From the NCBI RefSeq assembly GCF_001640805.2, contig NC_066833.1, positions 11,847,344 through 11,911,343 on the forward strand: 64,000 bases of DNA, read 5' to 3'. Made by a program: the position numbers and the translations under genes. Shown here in pieces: positions 62,459-64,000 of the stretch. Every line of letters starts with the position of its first letter. Within the stretch, counting starts at the first letter, position 1. The notes beneath the pieces are model-generated. The model had not been told where the DNA came from, made no database searches, and saw only the letters and a list, made by a program, of their open reading frames with translations. The DNA is from Lates calcarifer. Its lineage: Eukaryota > Chordata > Actinopteri > Centropomidae.

Positions 62459-63396
62459 TCAGGGCTTTGGCTTCCTAATAAACTCTGTCAGATTTCTAGA
62501 TATGAGAGATGCTCCATCAAAAGTGGGATGAATGCCGTCTCTCCTAACCAGACCAGGTCTCCCCCAGAAACTCTTCCAATGATCTACAAAGCCCACATCG
62601 TTTTCTGGACACCACCTCGACAGCCAGCGGTTGAGTGAAGACATGCGGCTATACATGTCATCACTGGTCAGATTGGGCAGGGGACCAGAGAAAACTACGG
62701 TGTCCGACATGGTCTTTGCAAATGTACACACCGAGTCAATATTAACTTTAGTGACCTCCGACTGGCGTAGTCGGGTGTCATTAGTGCCGACGTGAATAAC
62801 AATTTTATTGTATCTACGCTTATCCTTAGCCAGCAGCTTTAAATAAGATTCAATGTCGCCCGCTCTGGCCCCGGGAATACATTTAACTATGATCGCTGGA
62901 GTCGCTATCTTCACGTTCCGCAAAATGCAGTCGCCAATCACCAGAGTTGGCTCCTCAGCGGGTGTGTCGCTGAGCGGGGAGTATCTGTTTGAAACGTGAA
63001 CTGGGTGGTGGTCGGCAGTGGGCTTCTGCTTACGACTACGCCTGTCCTTACGAACAGTCACCCAGCTAGCCTGCTTTCCCGGCTGCTCGGGAACTGCCGG
63101 GGGAATGCTAACAGGAGCTATGCTAGGCTGCTCCGCACCGGCTACAGGGGGCTGTTAAGCACTGCTGAATTAGATTCCATGGTGCGGAGCCGGGACTCTA
63201 ATTCACTAAGCCTCGCCGCGAGTACAGAAAACAGACTACATTTATTACACATACCATTATCATTAAGCGAGGCAGAGGAGTAACTGAACATCTGACACGC
63301 AGAGCAAGAGAAGGCAGGAGAGGGAGAGCGAGAGGCCATGGCTGAGAGTTCAGCTAAATCAGTAGCAGAAGATAGCGTGAATCGATAAAGTACCAC
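62459..63396 (-). pseudogene. LINE ORF1 remnant: zinc-finger/coiled-coil N-terminus and SGNH esterase-like domain
   Basis: The upstream piece (63142-63396) has a Cys-rich motif (CSACQ...CNKC) followed by a heptad-like stretch (LAARLSELESRLRTMES), then a stop. The downstream piece (62459-63061) is an SGNH/GDSL hydrolase-like domain: block I reads [10 protein letters not shown], then [13 protein letters not shown], block III HVGTND, and block V RDGIHPT. ORF1 proteins of CR1/L2-type elements are known to carry such PHD-like and esterase domains. Here the two parts are separated by stops and a frame change near 63065-63155. The block I nucleophile Ser is Cys (codon TGC). Confidence 0.8.
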
Positions 63397-63560
63397 ACAG
63401 AAAGTGGAGAAAGTTGGTGATTTAGCAACTACTGTTACTGTGAAAGTGCAGATTAAATTGGTGATAGAGTCACAGAAGTAATGTCGGTAAAAAGAAAGTA
63501 TCTAGTCTGAGACAGGTATACACCAAACGATGATCTCCAAACACCGGTAACCGGAAATGA

Positions 63561-64000
63561 CGGAATACACTTACCGCAGTACGTCAGCACACGTGCAGTA
63601 CGTCAGCACACAAAGCGATAACTTGCCCTCTTAACTCACCACTACTATTTACCACCTTTTCCGCACTAATGACTTTTGACAAGGGAAGCTACAAACTGTA
63701 GAAAATGTCAAAATACAAAATATATTTTAAAAGGAAGAAGGTGTCTGCATACTAACACCATGAAATGATCTTTTACAGAGTGGAGGTGCATTAATTACAG
63801 ACAGTCATTTTAAAAACATTTTCATTTGTCTGCCATGTAGAATCCCTAATTAAATACAGTACAGAACAGTTGTAGAAAAAAGTATGGCATATTAATAGAA
63901 ACATATAATTTGAGTATAATTAGTATATTAGTTTTAGTTTTTGAATAATGGAAGCATAGGATTTTTTTGAGCCCTGCACACCCACACAGGTCTTTCATTT
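63561..64000. other. Right-edge sequence, probable UGT intron
   Basis: Just outside the LINE, a 17-mer 'gcagtacgtcagcacac' is present twice (63574-63590 and 63596-63612). Beyond it the sequence is AT-rich without any exon I can recognise. Confidence 0.45.

Larger units (their letters stand above)
58776..63560 (-). mobile_element. L2/CR1-clade non-LTR retrotransposon, near full length, inactive
   Basis: A LINE on the minus strand whose 3' end is marked by the tandem 'aattc' repeat at 58776-58798 and a conserved 3' tail ('tttatttatatagcgccata') recognised from many fish L2-type copies. Upstream come a 3' UTR with an AG microsatellite (59268-59297), ORF2 remnants (59387-62407) and ORF1 remnants (62459-63396). 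The left and right limits are approximate because I could not find clear target-site duplications. Frameshifts and stops make it non-autonomous. It lies between the UGT terminal exon and the right edge, so probably in the last UGT intron and in the same orientation as that gene. Confidence 0.88.

Overview
The window is vertebrate nuclear DNA, almost certainly from a teleost fish and probably a percomorph. The genes are split by GT-AG introns. Their exons read as clear orthologues of vertebrate proteins, and the interspersed repeats (L2/CR1-type LINE, L1, Tc1/mariner, a short 'ctataccact...gccgcccc' repeat) are typical of fish. The species assignment is inference; the vertebrate gene assignments rest on exon-by-exon reading.

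Layout, left to right. (1) 1-20468, minus strand: the first two coding exons of stxbp5l (tomosyn-2). They are separated by a 17.5 kb intron 1 that holds an L1 fragment, Tc1 remnants and a good candidate REST/RE1 site close to exon 1. Exon 3 onward lies off the left edge. (2) 20469-21440: CpG-rich 5' UTR/promoter of stxbp5l with a long CT tract. (3) 21441-38280: about 17 kb without a recognisable gene, holding fish repeats and three CTCF-like motifs, two of them divergent near 35.0-35.7 kb. (4) 38281-39013: a decayed and rearranged partial duplicate of the gtf2e1 last exon plus adjoining intron. (5) 40101-49215, minus: gtf2e1 (TFIIE alpha), five coding exons, 444 aa, plus a non-coding first exon near 49.9 kb. 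(6) About 49.9-50.3 kb: a CCAAT/ETS/GC-box bidirectional promoter shared with (7) rabl3, plus strand, 50299-52489, eight exons, 233 aa. (8) 53063-54899, minus: a granzyme A/K-like serine protease, five exons, 258 aa, with an unusual S1 pocket. (9) 58346-58628, minus: the terminal exon of a UDP-glucuronosyltransferase gene whose other exons must lie beyond the right edge. (10) 58776-about 63560, minus: a near full-length but broken L2/CR1-clade LINE in the putative last UGT intron; its ORF1 carries an SGNH-esterase domain and its ORF2 carries endonuclease and reverse transcriptase.

The order and orientation stxbp5l(-), gtf2e1(-), rabl3(+) is the mirror image of human 3q13.33 (RABL3, GTF2E1, STXBP5L), so this is a conserved syntenic block. 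The granzyme and UGT genes are not part of that block as I know it. The genes do not form one pathway: they cover synaptic exocytosis control, basal transcription, a small GTPase, an immune protease and a detoxification enzyme. I found no evidence of a wholly new biological system. The points most worth following up are the divergent CTCF-like pair, the RE1-like site, the rearranged gtf2e1 exon duplicate and the granzyme S1 pocket. Exon limits were set by hand from splice signals and reading frame; transcription start and poly(A) sites are only suggested.
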